Source: Enhygromyxa salina (lineage in GTDB: Bacteria; Myxococcota_A; Polyangia; Nannocystales; Nannocystaceae). From it: a stretch of DNA of 64,000 nt. Location: the NCBI RefSeq assembly GCF_002994635.1, contig NZ_PVNL01000044.1:1-64000 (forward strand). Reading direction: 5' to 3'. The translations under genes and the position numbers were made by a program. This document shows positions 27,857 to 36,731 of this stretch, one piece after another. Below the pieces are notes generated by a model. That model made no database searches and had not been told where the DNA came from. It worked only from the letters and a program-made list of their open reading frames with translations. The first letter of the stretch is position 1, and each line of letters starts with the position of its first letter.

Positions 27857-28582
27857 TCAGGGGCGGGGGGCCGCCTCGGAGGGGAGCATGTCGTCGATTC
27901 GCGTGACCTCGAAGGCCCGCAGCTCGGGGTCATAGCTGACCAGCATCACGCGGTCGTTCTTGGTCAGGGCCAGGCTCTCGTCGGCCCGGATCGTGACGTT
28001 GAGCGAGCCCCCCGAGGTGTTGAGCGTGGCCTGCCCGACCTTGCGGGTGACCCGAATGGTCTGGACCCGGGCGATCTGGCCGATCATCTCGTCGTTGGTC
28101 AGGCTCTGCGAGCCCGAGAAGAACGGCGCGATCGGGATGATCGCCCACGAGGTCAGGCGCAGCGAGAACAGGATCGCGAGCAGCATGACCCCGGAACCCC
28201 AGATCCCGCGGGCGACGAGGCCGTCGAGGATCGACCCGGCCATCAGCGAGGTGCCGTGGGTCAGCGCCCAGCCGAACAGGGTGAACAGCGAGAAGCTGAC
28301 GGTGATCGGGACCCGGCGCAGATCGTACTTGGCCAGGAACCCACGCTTTTGGTCGCGAACAGCGAGGGCGCCTGGCTTGGACTCGTCGTCGTCGTCGCGC
28401 GGGGCCGTGAGCGCGGCGGTGCCCTCGGCGGCCCCTTCCAGCACGCCGTCGGCCACACCCTCGAGCGCCTCGGGACCGAACAGCCCCACCGTCACCAGCG
28501 ACCAATAACCGAGCACGATCCCGAGCAGCGTGGTGAAGACGACCGCGGGGAAGGTGAGCGCAGCGAGGAGAAACTCGGTCAT
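27857..28582 (-). CDS. YqiJ-like membrane protein with OB-fold domain
   Basis: Starting at ATG 28582 (MTEFLLAALTFPAVVFTTLL), the 241-residue product has an N-terminal membrane helix, an acidic cytoplasmic stretch (PRDDDDESKPGAL) and two or three further helices (VTISFSLFTLFGWALTH-like, GVMLLAILFSLRLTSWAIIPI). A C-terminal beta-barrel follows (VQTIRVTRKVGQATLNTSGG, DRVMLVSYDPELRAFEV). This matches the YqiJ/DUF1449 family, whose OB-fold tail is related to NfeD, the classical flotillin partner. It is the first gene of the operon with flotillin and the ATPase. In Escherichia coli yqiJ and yqiK are adjacent in the same way. A longer start at 28606 lacks support. Confidence 0.88.
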   Translation of the reverse strand: MTEFLLAALTFPAVVFTTLLGIVLGYWSLVTVGLFGPEALEGVADGVLEGAAEGTAALTAPRDDDDESKPGALAVRDQKRGFLAKYDLRRVPITVSFSLFTLFGWALTHGTSLMAGSILDGLVARGIWGSGVMLLAILFSLRLTSWAIIPIAPFFSGSQSLTNDEMIGQIARVQTIRVTRKVGQATLNTSGGSLNVTIRADESLALTKNDRVMLVSYDPELRAFEVTRIDDMLPSEAAPRP

Positions 28583-28715
28583 GTCGGGGCTCGCGCAGGG
28601 TGCCACGTTCTGTCGCGATGATCGAGCGCAAAGGGCTCACCATGTTCGGCGGCCCAACATCGCTCAGTGCTGTTTATGCCAGTCTAGTTGGGGCCTGGCT
28701 GAGGGAACGGGGAGC
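28583..28715 (-). promoter_or_regulatory. Probable promoter region of the YqiJ-flotillin-ATPase operon
   Basis: This 133-bp gap separates the operon from the upstream same-strand GST-like gene and is the only sizeable gap before the three genes. Locally lower GC around 28640-28690 is consistent with a promoter, but I could not place confident -35/-10 boxes. A 6-bp inverted repeat (GCTCAG, loop of 5, CTGAGC, 28714-28730) covers the end of the GST-like gene and has no T-tract. Confidence 0.4.
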
Positions 28716-29843
28716 TCAGCCTGACTGAGCGCGGATCGGGACCAGGCGATTGTGAACTCGCTCGACCCGGGTTCGTGGCTGTGATCGCAGCGCCTGATCG
28801 CCGCCGACCCGCGCGAGCCAGCGATCGGCCCTGGCCCGATCGTCGGGCGCGAGGGCGTGGTAGGCATCCAGCGGACGCTGGGCCATCCACTGCGTGAACG
28901 ACTGAATCCAGCGGGTCGTCGTGGCGCCGTCGATCGTGAAGCTGTGCTCGCCGACGAAGCGCGAGATCCTGGCCTTGTCGGGGTGCGCTCGGACCCAGCG
29001 ATCGACGGCGGCGAGCGTGTCCGCGACGACTGGCCAGTGCTCGGTGAACAGCCGGCGGAAGATCGGATCGAGGCTGCGCGGAGGCTCGTCGTCGGCTGCG
29101 AAGCGGCCGGGTTCGTCGTCGCTGGTCGTGGGCGCGTTCATCCGCTCGACCCAGTCGGCGACCCGGGGCGCGGTCCGGCGCATCAGCTGCCCGGGCGCAG
29201 GGTCGCGGTAGAGGTGCGCGTACAGGGGGCCCATGAACCCGAAGTCACCCACGCTCGGGCGCGACCCCAACAAGAACGGGTGCTCGGCCAGGTGCGCGTC
29301 GAAGTCGGCGAGGAACGCCTCGTAGCTGCGCTCGATCGCGGCGCGGTTGTGGCGGTTGATCCCGAGCGCGCGTCCGTAGTTCCCGCCAAAGTAAGCCGCG
29401 AGCGGGAGGCCAGCGAGCGGGTGGAGGATCGCGGGCAGACCCGGGGCGATGATCTTGCCGAACTCGGACAGGATCAGACCCAGGTTCTGGCGCTTGTAGT
29501 GCCAGCGGTAGTGCATGGCAGGCAGCAGCAGCCACTCGTCGCCGTAGAGCTCGAGCAGCAGGCTCGCGAGGCGTAGCAGGGGCGTGCTCGGGTAGACCGA
29601 GCGGGCGGGGTGCACGGCCTCGACGTGATCGATGATCGCGGTGGTGTCCTGCACGGCCTCGCCGCTTGGGGTCAGCAACACCGGGATCATCGCCAGCCCG
29701 GTCTTGGGGCGGACGATCTCGACGAGCACCTTGCGACTGGCGAACAGCTCGTCGAAGCCGACACGCTTGTAGCGGAGGTACGCCCGCGCCTTGCCGCTGT
29801 AGAGCGAGACCTCGGCGGCGATCAGCGTGTAGGGCTTGGGCAT
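28716..29843 (-). CDS. Glutathione S-transferase family protein
   Basis: This 375-residue protein starts MPKPYTLIAAEVSLYSGKA, the thioredoxin-fold beta-alpha start of a GST in which a Ser/Tyr-containing loop precedes KARAYLRYKRVGFDE. It continues with KTGLAMIPVLLTPSGEAVQDT, where the cis-Pro (IPVL) and the D/E-S/T glutathione contacts normally sit, then IIDHVEAVHP. The C-terminal helical domain includes LLGSRPSVGDFGFMGPLYAHL, the GST N-capping box. It is about 150 residues longer than a minimal GST, with an extra helical tail ending near VHNRLVPIRAQSG. It is cytosolic. The substrate is unknown. It is in tandem with the downstream flotillin operon, but the 133-bp gap suggests independent expression. 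Confidence 0.88.
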   Translation of the reverse strand: MPKPYTLIAAEVSLYSGKARAYLRYKRVGFDELFASRKVLVEIVRPKTGLAMIPVLLTPSGEAVQDTTAIIDHVEAVHPARSVYPSTPLLRLASLLLELYGDEWLLLPAMHYRWHYKRQNLGLILSEFGKIIAPGLPAILHPLAGLPLAAYFGGNYGRALGINRHNRAAIERSYEAFLADFDAHLAEHPFLLGSRPSVGDFGFMGPLYAHLYRDPAPGQLMRRTAPRVADWVERMNAPTTSDDEPGRFAADDEPPRSLDPIFRRLFTEHWPVVADTLAAVDRWVRAHPDKARISRFVGEHSFTIDGATTTRWIQSFTQWMAQRPLDAYHALAPDDRARADRWLARVGGDQALRSQPRTRVERVHNRLVPIRAQSG

Positions 29844-29857
29844 GTTCAGGTGCCCGC

Positions 29858-30643
<786 letters not shown>

Positions 30644-30690
30644 TGGGGCGCGAGCGTAGCAGGGAACCCAGACCCCCGCGTACGACGTGC

Positions 30691-33000
30691 TCAGGCCGTT
30701 GGCTCGTAGCGATAATACGCCGACCCATAGCGCCCACCCTCGCGGCGCAGGTCCACGTCGTTGAGCACCAACCCCAGGAGGTTGGTGTCCCGCTGCCGCA
30801 GCAGCCCCAGGCTCTGCTGGACCTCGTGCTCCGAGGTCGCGCCCGCCCGTGCGACGAGCACCACGCCATCGACCTGGCGAGCGACCAGCAGCGCGTCGAC
30901 GACGGGCAAGACCGGCGGCGAGTCGAAGATCACCAGATCAAAGCTCTCGCGCAGCTTGGCGAGCGTCCGCCGAAACGCGTGGGTGTCCAGTAGCTCCGAA
31001 GGCGTCTCGGGCACCGGTCCACAGCGCAGCACCGCGAGCAGCTCCGGCGCGCCGTCGGGCCCCTGCTCGATCGCGTCTTCGAGCTCACAGCCGCCCTGAA
31101 GCACCGAGGCCAAGCCCACGTTCTGCGCGTCGACCCCGGCCGGGAACACCTCGTGCAATCGCGGGCGTCGCATGTCGGCGTCGATCAGCACGACTCGTTT
31201 GCCAGCCTGGCACCAGCTCAGCGCGAGGTTGAGCGCGGTCGAGCTCTTGCCCTCGGACGACGCGGGCGAGGTCACCAACAGCACCGGGCAGCGGACCTTG
31301 CCCAGGCCAAACCCGATCGCCGCGCGGACCTTGCGAGCGCGCTCGGCCATCAACGACTGCGGGAGCAGGTGAGTCTGCAGATCCCGGCGTAGACGCTGCG
31401 CGCGTAGGTTCGCCGGGCCGATCGCCGGATCCGGGCCGAGCTTGGGCAGCTGCCCGAGCACCGCGATGTCCCAGCCCGCGACCGCCCGCTCCGCGTCACG
31501 AAGATCCCGAACCGTGTGGTCGCGCAGGTCCACGCTCACCGCCAGCACGCAGCCGAGCAGCAGGCCGACCACCACCGAGGCCGCCGCGCACAGCAACACC
31601 CGCGGCCGCACGGGCTCGCGCGGTGTCGTGGCGGGATCCAGGATCCGCACCTGCGGCTCGTCCTCGATCCGGTTGGTCAGCTCGACCTCGGTGTCGCGTC
31701 GCGACAGCACCGAGTAGATCTCTTCGGCGTCGGCCACGTCCCGCGCGAGCTCGCGAAACCCAGGCTCGAGCCGGGTGAGCTCGAGCGCGCGCAGCCGCTC
31801 GCGCTCGAGCTCGGCGGCGAGCTGTTGCTGGGTCGCGTGCGCGGCCTCGTAGCGGGCCAAGAATGTGGCGAGGTGGCCCCCGGCCTGATCCTTGGTGGTC
31901 CGCTCGAACAGGTCGAGCCGCTGCTTGGCCTGCCTCCACTCGGGGTGGAGCGGACCATATTGTAGGTCGACGTCGTTGAACGCAGCCTCGGCCGCGAGTC
32001 GCTCGGTGAGCAGGTGATCGAAGATGTTGCGCTCGCTCGGCCGCAACAGCGCCGCGGCCCCAGCCGAGACCCCGCGCTGATGCAGCTTCTTGGCTTGCTC
32101 GTACAGGTTCTTGGCCTCGAACGCGCTGGCCTGGGCGGCCTTGGTGCGCAGGCTCAGCTCGATGATGTTCTGCGTGATCACGCTCTGGCGATCTTCGAGC
32201 GCGATCGTGGTGATCTCGTGCTCGGCCTTGAACGCGTCGAGGGCTTGCTCGGCGACGCGCAGCCGCTGCCGGGCTCGCTCGCGCTCTTGACCGAGATCCC
32301 CGGCCGCGCGCGCCCCCGTGTCCGAACGCTCACCGCCGACGTGATCCAGATAGGCCTGGGCCACGGTGTTTGCGATCTCGGCCGCGAGCTCGGGATCGGA
32401 GTACTCGACGCGGATTCGGACGACCCGCGAGTCGTGAACCTCGCGGATCTCCACGAGCTCGCGCAGTCGCTCGATTGGATCGATCTCCGCTGCCGCCTCG
32501 GCCTGCTCGTCTGGATCTGTCAGATCCGCGATGTCCAGAAAGCTTGGATCGTCGGCGAGCCCAAGCCGGGCGAGGGCCTCGGCCGCGACCGCGCGACTCG
32601 AGATGATCTCGTGCTGGGTGCGGTAGTAGTGCCGGTAGGTGTTGGTGTCGAGCTGCTCGCCGAGACCCTGAACCTCGTCGAGCACCTGCGCGCCGCTGGG
32701 CTGCAACAACAGCGTGGCCTCGGCCCGGTACTGCGGGCGCAGCAGCGAGACCGCCAGCACGGTCGTCACCACCACGATCAAACAAGTGACGGCGACGCGC
32801 AGCCAACGACGCCGCAAGATCGTGAGGATCTCGAGCACCGACCCCATGGTCGCCGTCCAGTTGGCGGCCGGCTCGGCTTCGGCGTAGGGCGGCGCGTGGG
32901 TCGAGCGCGGCCAGGTGCGGCCCTCCGGTCGGCGCGGGTCGCCGCGAGCTGGCTCAGGGTGCTGAGCATCCGACGGGAGGTCTCGGGGATCATCGAGCAC
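30691..33000 (-). CDS. Wzc-like polysaccharide copolymerase and tyrosine autokinase (BY-kinase)
   Basis: This 769-residue protein has the two-part structure of bacterial tyrosine kinases that control capsule or exopolysaccharide length. Two membrane helices (about 63-85, WLRVAVTCLIVVVTTVLAVS, and about 465-485, VLLCAAASVVVGLLLGCVLA) flank a periplasmic Wzz/GNVR coiled-coil domain. The cytoplasmic kinase has Walker A LVTSPASSEGKSS near residue 580, Walker A' VVLIDADMRRP and Walker B LVIFDSPP. The C-terminus carries the autophosphorylated tyrosine cluster RYGSAYYRYEPTA. The start is GTG 33000, 93 bp from the divergent FemAB-like gene. It most likely drives export and polymerisation of the glycan made by this cluster. 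Confidence 0.95.
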   Translation of the reverse strand: MLDDPRDLPSDAQHPEPARGDPRRPEGRTWPRSTHAPPYAEAEPAANWTATMGSVLEILTILRRRWLRVAVTCLIVVVTTVLAVSLLRPQYRAEATLLLQPSGAQVLDEVQGLGEQLDTNTYRHYYRTQHEIISSRAVAAEALARLGLADDPSFLDIADLTDPDEQAEAAAEIDPIERLRELVEIREVHDSRVVRIRVEYSDPELAAEIANTVAQAYLDHVGGERSDTGARAAGDLGQERERARQRLRVAEQALDAFKAEHEITTIALEDRQSVITQNIIELSLRTKAAQASAFEAKNLYEQAKKLHQRGVSAGAAALLRPSERNIFDHLLTERLAAEAAFNDVDLQYGPLHPEWRQAKQRLDLFERTTKDQAGGHLATFLARYEAAHATQQQLAAELERERLRALELTRLEPGFRELARDVADAEEIYSVLSRRDTEVELTNRIEDEPQVRILDPATTPREPVRPRVLLCAAASVVVGLLLGCVLAVSVDLRDHTVRDLRDAERAVAGWDIAVLGQLPKLGPDPAIGPANLRAQRLRRDLQTHLLPQSLMAERARKVRAAIGFGLGKVRCPVLLVTSPASSEGKSSTALNLALSWCQAGKRVVLIDADMRRPRLHEVFPAGVDAQNVGLASVLQGGCELEDAIEQGPDGAPELLAVLRCGPVPETPSELLDTHAFRRTLAKLRESFDLVIFDSPPVLPVVDALLVARQVDGVVLVARAGATSEHEVQQSLGLLRQRDTNLLGLVLNDVDLRREGGRYGSAYYRYEPTA

Positions 33001-33093
33001 GAATCACCAGAGCCGCGCTCGACGTCGCAACTCGCGACGTGGGGGGGCATGGTGTGATGGCCGCGACGTCCGGGGTCCTTCACGCCGATTCGC
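33001..33093. promoter_or_regulatory. Divergent promoter region between BY-kinase and FemAB-like genes
   Basis: The two genes are transcribed away from this 93-bp gap, so promoters for both must lie in or near it. No clear inverted repeat or strong core promoter was found by eye. Confidence 0.45.
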
Positions 33094-34266
33094 ATGAATT
33101 TGGGATTCGCAGATCACCTTGCTTCGTGGCACATTCGTCGCGTGGATGGGTTCTTGGTGACGGGCCGGTCGAACGTCGTGGGCTGCGGTCATTCGCTCGT
33201 GCCTCGCTGGCTCGATCCACTCGAGCACGAACACCTCGCGCGCTGGCGCGCGCTGTTGCAGCGTACCCGCCACGATTTTCATCAGCTGCCCGAATACGTG
33301 GCGATCGAGGCGGATCGCCTCGGTGGGCGCGGCGTCGCGCTGCTGGTCGAAGATCCTCGAGCCCCCGAGCGCGCGGCTCTGCTGCCGCTGATCTTGCGTT
33401 CGCTGCCGAGCGGCGAGGGCTGTGACGCGACCTCGCCCTACGGCTACCCCGGCCCGCTGTTCACCAGCGCCGATCCTCGGTTCGAGACCGCCGCGGTCGG
33501 GTGCTTCGTCGCGGCCATGGCGAAGCGCGACGTGGCCTCGGCGTTTGTACGTCTGCACCCGCTGCTGCGCATCCCCGACCAGGCCCTGGCCCGATTCGGC
33601 AGCCTCGTCGATCACGGGCCCACGGTCTGGATCGATCTCGAGACCGACGAAGCCACGCAGTGGGCCAACTACCGCGGCACCCATCGCAACCTGGTCCGCC
33701 GGGCCACCCGCGACGGCCTGCGCGTGCGCTTTGACGACGCGTTCGCGCGGCTCGACGAGTTCTACCCGATCTACGCCGAGACCATGGCGCGGCTCGGGGC
33801 CACCACCTGCGACATGGACCACAGCTACCTCCAGCGGCTCGCCGCGGTCCTGCTCGGTCGCGGGTATTTGGCCCTGGTCGAGCATGGTGATCAGGTGATC
33901 GCGGGCGGCGTGTTCTCGAGCTGCTCGGGCATCGTCCAGTATCACCTCTCGGGCACGGCCACGGCCTGGCAGCGCGCGTCGCCGAGTCGGCTGATGCTCG
34001 ATGAGGTCCGGCGAAGGCAGGCCGCGCGCGGGGACTGGCGCATGCACCTTGGCGGCGGCGTCGGGGCCCAGGAGGATCCGTTGTTTCGGTTCAAGCGCGG
34101 GTTCTCGAGCGAGCGCGGGCGGTTCTGCAGCTGGCGCGTGACCCCCAACCCCGCGCTCCATGATCGTCTGGTCGCCGACTGGCAGGCGGGGGGTGGCTCG
34201 CGCGAGGCCGCGGGCGAGTTCTTCCCGCTGTACCGCGCGCCGATCACCAAGCGAGCGTCAGCATGA
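33094..34266 (+). CDS. FemAB-like/GNAT acyltransferase of the polysaccharide cluster
   Basis: This 390-residue protein has the double-GNAT signs of FemAB-related proteins common in exopolysaccharide clusters: RWLDPLEHEHLARWRALLQ, DFHQLPEYVAIEA, DATSPYGYPGPLF near residue 110, YRGTHRNLVRRATRDGLRV at about 190-208, and the C-terminal HLGGGVGAQEDPLFRFKRGF. The last motif matches the H-xGGG-xxx-DSLFxFKxxF segment of the family. It probably transfers an acyl or aminoacyl group onto a sugar or lipid-linked intermediate. It overlaps the sugar transferase gene by ATGA, so the two are co-translated. The start is uncertain within the first 20 codons. Confidence 0.85.
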   Translation: MNLGFADHLASWHIRRVDGFLVTGRSNVVGCGHSLVPRWLDPLEHEHLARWRALLQRTRHDFHQLPEYVAIEADRLGGRGVALLVEDPRAPERAALLPLILRSLPSGEGCDATSPYGYPGPLFTSADPRFETAAVGCFVAAMAKRDVASAFVRLHPLLRIPDQALARFGSLVDHGPTVWIDLETDEATQWANYRGTHRNLVRRATRDGLRVRFDDAFARLDEFYPIYAETMARLGATTCDMDHSYLQRLAAVLLGRGYLALVEHGDQVIAGGVFSSCSGIVQYHLSGTATAWQRASPSRLMLDEVRRRQAARGDWRMHLGGGVGAQEDPLFRFKRGFSSERGRFCSWRVTPNPALHDRLVADWQAGGGSREAAGEFFPLYRAPITKRASA

Positions 34267-34883
34267 TCCGCGACGCGATCAAGCGCACCGTCGACGTGAC
34301 CCTGGCCAGCGCGGGGCTGCTGGCGCTCGCCCCCGTGCTGGCCGGCGCCGCGGCGGCGATCGTCGTGAGCATGGGGCGGCCCGTGTTGTTTCGTCAGCGT
34401 CGCCCTGGCCGCAACGGCGAGCCGTTCACGATCTACAAGTTTCGAACCATGGTCGAGCCACGCGAGGGCGAGTCGCGGCTGCACAGCGACGGCGCCCGGG
34501 TCACCGCGGTCGGGAAATTCCTGCGCAAGACCAGCATCGACGAGCTCCCCGAGCTGTGGAACGTCGTGCGCGGCGAGATGAGCCTGGTCGGGCCGCGGCC
34601 GCTGCTGCTCGAGTATCTGCGCAAGTACACGCCCGAGCAGATGCGCCGTCACGAGGTCGCGCCCGGGATCACGGGGTGGGCCCAAGTCAATGGGCGCCAG
34701 GCCATCCCGTTCTCGAAGCGGCTCGAGCTCGACGTCTGGTATGTCGACAATCGCTCGCTGGCGCTGGACCTACGCATCTTGTGCAAGACCGTGGCGCAGG
34801 TCGTGGTCGGGCACGGGCAGCACACCGGGCAGAGCCTGGCTGACGTCGATGATCTGGGCTTCATCGAGGCGCCCCAGAAGTAA
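34263..34883 (+). CDS. Initiating undecaprenyl-phosphate sugar-phosphate transferase (PglC/WcaJ type)
   Basis: This 206-residue protein is a minimal member of the bacterial sugar transferase family (monotopic phosphoglycosyl transferase). It has one N-terminal re-entrant helix ([23 protein letters not shown]), then the catalytic Glu/Asp-bearing motifs: [52 protein letters not shown] and [11 protein letters not shown]. It should load the first sugar phosphate onto the lipid carrier at the inner membrane face. ATGA overlap with the FemAB-like gene shows coupling. The convergent neighbour ends 9 bp downstream. Length is right for the PglC-type core without the WcaJ N-terminal membrane domain. 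Confidence 0.95.
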   Translation: MIRDAIKRTVDVTLASAGLLALAPVLAGAAAAIVVSMGRPVLFRQRRPGRNGEPFTIYKFRTMVEPREGESRLHSDGARVTAVGKFLRKTSIDELPELWNVVRGEMSLVGPRPLLLEYLRKYTPEQMRRHEVAPGITGWAQVNGRQAIPFSKRLELDVWYVDNRSLALDLRILCKTVAQVVVGHGQHTGQSLADVDDLGFIEAPQK

Positions 34884-34892
34884 CCCAGACGC

Positions 34893-36728
34893 TCACGGGC
34901 GGGCGTTCGGCTTGCTGCTCAGGGAGCTCAGCGCCACGAAGTTACGCCGCAACAGCGGGTTGCGACCGGACAAGCTCTTGAGCACGAACTCCTGCCACGA
35001 GGGCTTGCCCCAGCGTTGCCGACCGCGGCGATCGACCCCGTGAAACAGCTCGGGCTGCGCGAGCCCGGCCCCCAGCAGCATCGCCCGCAGCCGCGCAGGC
35101 TCGAAACCGCCGCCCGTGCGGTGGTGCTCCGCGAGATCGTTGAGCGCCTGCGTGTCCGCGTCGGCGTGCAGGTAGAAGCGCGGAGACAGCCGCGCGAGCC
35201 TTCGATACACGGGCTTGCGCAGCTCCCAGGCCGCGCGCGCGAGCGGGCCCATGTACATGTTGTCGGCGCTCGGATCCGCGGACGTCAGCAACACGCCGCC
35301 CGTCCGCAAGCTCGCGCTGGCGCTGCGCAGGAACGCCTCGCAGTCGGGGAAGTGGTGCATGGCCGCGAAGCAGGTCAGCAGGTCGACCGACCCCGCGGCA
35401 AACGGCAGGCGCTCGGCGTCGGCGAGCACGGCCACGTGACCTCGGGCCGCGACTTGCTCGAGGTTGGCCAGCGAGATGTCCACGCCCACGCGCTCGCTGA
35501 ACCCGGCCGAGCCGACATCCAGCGAGAACCCGCTCGCGCAGCCGACGTCCACCAACACCCTTGGGCGGTGCTCGGCCGCCTGGTTGGCGTCGATCGCCTC
35601 GCGTGCGTGGGCCTTGAGCAGCAGCAGCTGATCGACGTAGTCGACGCTGGCGTCGGCGTGCTCACCGTAGGCCTCGCTGACCTGCTGATAGATCGCGTAG
35701 TTGGCCTGCTTGACCGCGCTGGGCTCGGGCGCGGCGTCGGGGCTCGCCTGGGGCAGGCCCGCGGCGATCAAGCTGGCGAGCTCGTCGGACCACAGCACCC
35801 ACACGCCCGCGACCCACGGGTACTCACGGGCGCAGTCGCGGCAGCGCAGCCCGAAGCGACCGGCCCACGCCACGCCCGGGCGCGGGCTGAGGTCCTCGAC
35901 GAGCTCGAGCTTCCGGCCGCGGCACTCGGGGCACGCGAAGTAGTCGGGCACCGCGGTCGGACGCGGGATCGTGGTGGGTGAGGGCGCCGTGGTCTCGTCT
36001 TCGAAGGTCATCACCGCCTGACCCAACACCCGCAGCCGCGCGAACCGAACCGCACGATCCGCGAGCTCGCGCGGCTGGGTGACCGCGAGCTGCAGCCCCT
36101 TGCCCACGCACACCGCCGCGAACTCGACCCGGTGCAGGTGGTCGCGCAGGTCCGGCTTGGGCAGCAGCTGGCGCAGCGCTGGCGTGAGCGCGAGGTCGAC
36201 GATCAGGTGGACCCGGTGCGCGTCGCCCAGGTTGGCCACGCGGTGGCGGTAGGTCGTGTCGAGCTGCCAGGTCTGGCCCTCGCGCATGGTCACGCGCACG
36301 TCGTCGACCACGAACTGCACGCCCGGGTTGGTGCGCAGGGGCACGTGCAAGCGGATCACACCCATCGGCAGACCGCCCGAGATGTCGCGGTGCTCATGCA
36401 CGCCGCCGCCAGGCGCGAGGCGGGCGAGCGTGAGGCCCATGACCCGGGCCCCGAACGACGCCGCCAGCGCTTGGATCGCCGGGCAGCTGTCGAGCAGCCG
36501 ATGCTCACGCGCACCGCCGCGGCCGTCAGGCTCGATCAGCTGAATGCTCGTCCACCCACGCCCGCGCGGCAGCGGCTTCCAGGCGGTCGGCTCGATCGCG
36601 TCGAGCTCGGCCTGCAGCTGCGCGAGCGGCCACTCGAAGCCGTCGAGCCGCCGGGCTCCCCGGGTCGTTGGGGGGGCGGTGGCGCGGGAGCGATCGATCC
36701 AGTCGTGCGGTTGCATGGTGGGGTCCAT
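34893..36728 (-). CDS. Fusion: Asp/Asn beta-hydroxylase-like domain, zinc ribbon, methyltransferase
   Basis: This 611-residue protein joins three modules. Residues of about 25-185 form an aspartyl/asparaginyl beta-hydroxylase-like cupin with GGGVHEHRDISGG (iron ligands His111 and/or His113 with Asp115), RLHVPLRTNPGVQFVVDD and distal RHRVAN (His162). At about 265-315 there is a Trm112-like zinc ribbon (CPEC and CRDC, then EYPWVAGVWVL). Residues of about 340-520 are a class I SAM methyltransferase (VLVDVGCASGFSLDVG, VGVDISLANL, LLTCFAAMHHFPD). Either half could act on a peptide, sugar or lipid of the glycan pathway. It starts 3 bp after the flippase stop, so it is last in that operon. Fe/2OG oxygenase-methyltransferase fusions of this order are unfamiliar to me. 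Confidence 0.88.
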   Translation of the reverse strand: MDPTMQPHDWIDRSRATAPPTTRGARRLDGFEWPLAQLQAELDAIEPTAWKPLPRGRGWTSIQLIEPDGRGGAREHRLLDSCPAIQALAASFGARVMGLTLARLAPGGGVHEHRDISGGLPMGVIRLHVPLRTNPGVQFVVDDVRVTMREGQTWQLDTTYRHRVANLGDAHRVHLIVDLALTPALRQLLPKPDLRDHLHRVEFAAVCVGKGLQLAVTQPRELADRAVRFARLRVLGQAVMTFEDETTAPSPTTIPRPTAVPDYFACPECRGRKLELVEDLSPRPGVAWAGRFGLRCRDCAREYPWVAGVWVLWSDELASLIAAGLPQASPDAAPEPSAVKQANYAIYQQVSEAYGEHADASVDYVDQLLLLKAHAREAIDANQAAEHRPRVLVDVGCASGFSLDVGSAGFSERVGVDISLANLEQVAARGHVAVLADAERLPFAAGSVDLLTCFAAMHHFPDCEAFLRSASASLRTGGVLLTSADPSADNMYMGPLARAAWELRKPVYRRLARLSPRFYLHADADTQALNDLAEHHRTGGGFEPARLRAMLLGAGLAQPELFHGVDRRGRQRWGKPSWQEFVLKSLSGRNPLLRRNFVALSSLSSKPNARP

Positions 36729-36731
36729 GGG

